DNA from: Verrucomicrobiota bacterium
GTDB taxonomy: Bacteria > Verrucomicrobiota > Verrucomicrobiia > Palsa-1439
Reading direction: 5' to 3'
DNA length: 36,204 nt
Assembly: GCA_003152315.1 (NCBI GenBank)
Contig: PLZV01000025.1
Coordinates: 143,248-179,451 of the forward strand
The stretch's first letter is position 1, and every line of letters starts with the position of its first letter. The notes beneath the pieces are model-generated. The model made no database searches and was not told where the DNA came from. It was given only the letters and a program-made list of their open reading frames with translations. Positions 36,032 to 36,204 of this stretch are shown here, one piece after another. A program made the position numbers and the translations under genes.

Positions 36032-36204
36032 AAAGTCGGATCCGGAAAAGTTTGGTCGCGCGTCTCCGGCATGAAGAAGTAAAGGATGCCGAATGCGGCC
36101 GACGCGACCGCAGCCAGAAAGAGAAAGCCCGCGTTGGAACCAAAGCGATGCGCGATGGCACCGGCGATGACCTGGCTGAGCGAAGCGCCGATACCAACCG
36201 CCGT
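36028..36204 (-). CDS. MFS transporter, C-terminal end (cut by the window edge)
   Basis: The last 58 residues of a membrane transporter enter from the right edge. AVGIGASLSQVIAGAIAHRF and AGFLFLAAVASAAFGILYFF form the last two membrane segments, followed by MPETRDQ and a short tail. The ending PETR after the twelfth helix is typical of the major facilitator superfamily. The stop (36030-36028) overlaps the ATG of the DUF486 gene. The N-terminal part lies outside the window, so neither the subfamily nor the substrate can be told. Confidence 0.75.
   Translation of the reverse strand, partial: TAVGIGASLSQVIAGAIAHRFGSNAGFLFLAAVASAAFGILYFFMPETRDQTFPDPTL

Overview
The window reads as a GC-rich chromosomal segment of a diderm (Gram-negative-type) bacterium. 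Lol lipoprotein export genes and an Mla-type lipid transport operon show an outer membrane. The arginine-phosphorylation set mcsA-mcsB-clpC is best known from Firmicutes and also occurs in the PVC superphylum. That mix, the exported beta-helix and DUF1570-type proteins, and the palindromic intergenic repeats make a member of the Verrucomicrobiota or a related PVC lineage my best guess. This is inference; there is no rRNA or tRNA gene in the window to test it.

Layout. (1) 1-3542, minus strand: cvpA-dnaG-rpoD, a macromolecular-synthesis operon variant, with rpoD cut by the window edge. (2) 3667-4518, minus: an exported putative metalloprotease. (3) 4617-8074, plus: lysS followed by the lipoprotein-release genes lolC/E and lolD, with a palindromic repeat between lysS and lolC. 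(4) 8101-13081, plus: ilvE-mcsA-mcsB-clpC, closed by a clear intrinsic terminator. (5) 13210-15762, plus: mlaE-mlaF-mlaD. (6) 15840-20175, plus: a YacL-like PIN/TRAM protein, ispD, an S51 peptidase, ispF and cysS. (7) 20219-24269: a divergent pair made of a twice-frameshifted beta-helix gene (minus) and a GH42 beta-galactosidase (plus). (8) 24309-31068, plus: prfB (programmed +1 frameshift), trpC-trpF-trpB, a small zinc-ribbon membrane protein, yicC, gmk, coaC and coaB. (9) 31057-32798, minus: a DUF1015 gene followed by a TPR gene. (10) 32901-34471, plus: exported msrA and msrB and a small membrane protein. (11) 34472-34686: a gene-free mosaic of inverted repeats. (12) 34687-36204, minus: an alpha/beta hydrolase, a DUF486 membrane protein and the tail of an MFS transporter.

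Most genes are housekeeping. The most striking feature is regional. From mcsA to cysS the order (mcsA, mcsB, clpC, yacL, ispD, ispF, cysS) follows the well-known Bacillus subtilis ctsR-cysS locus. Here ilvE stands in place of ctsR, mlaEFD in place of radA-disA, an S51 peptidase sits between ispD and ispF, and gltX and cysE are missing. Protein-quality control, lipid homeostasis, isoprenoid precursor synthesis and aminoacylation are thus packed together. Several genes at the heads of operons lack a Shine-Dalgarno sequence and have promoter-like boxes ending 8-9 bases before the start codon, which suggests leaderless transcripts. I see no tRNA, rRNA, CRISPR array, transposase or prophage. No gene-free stretch exceeds about 220 bases.
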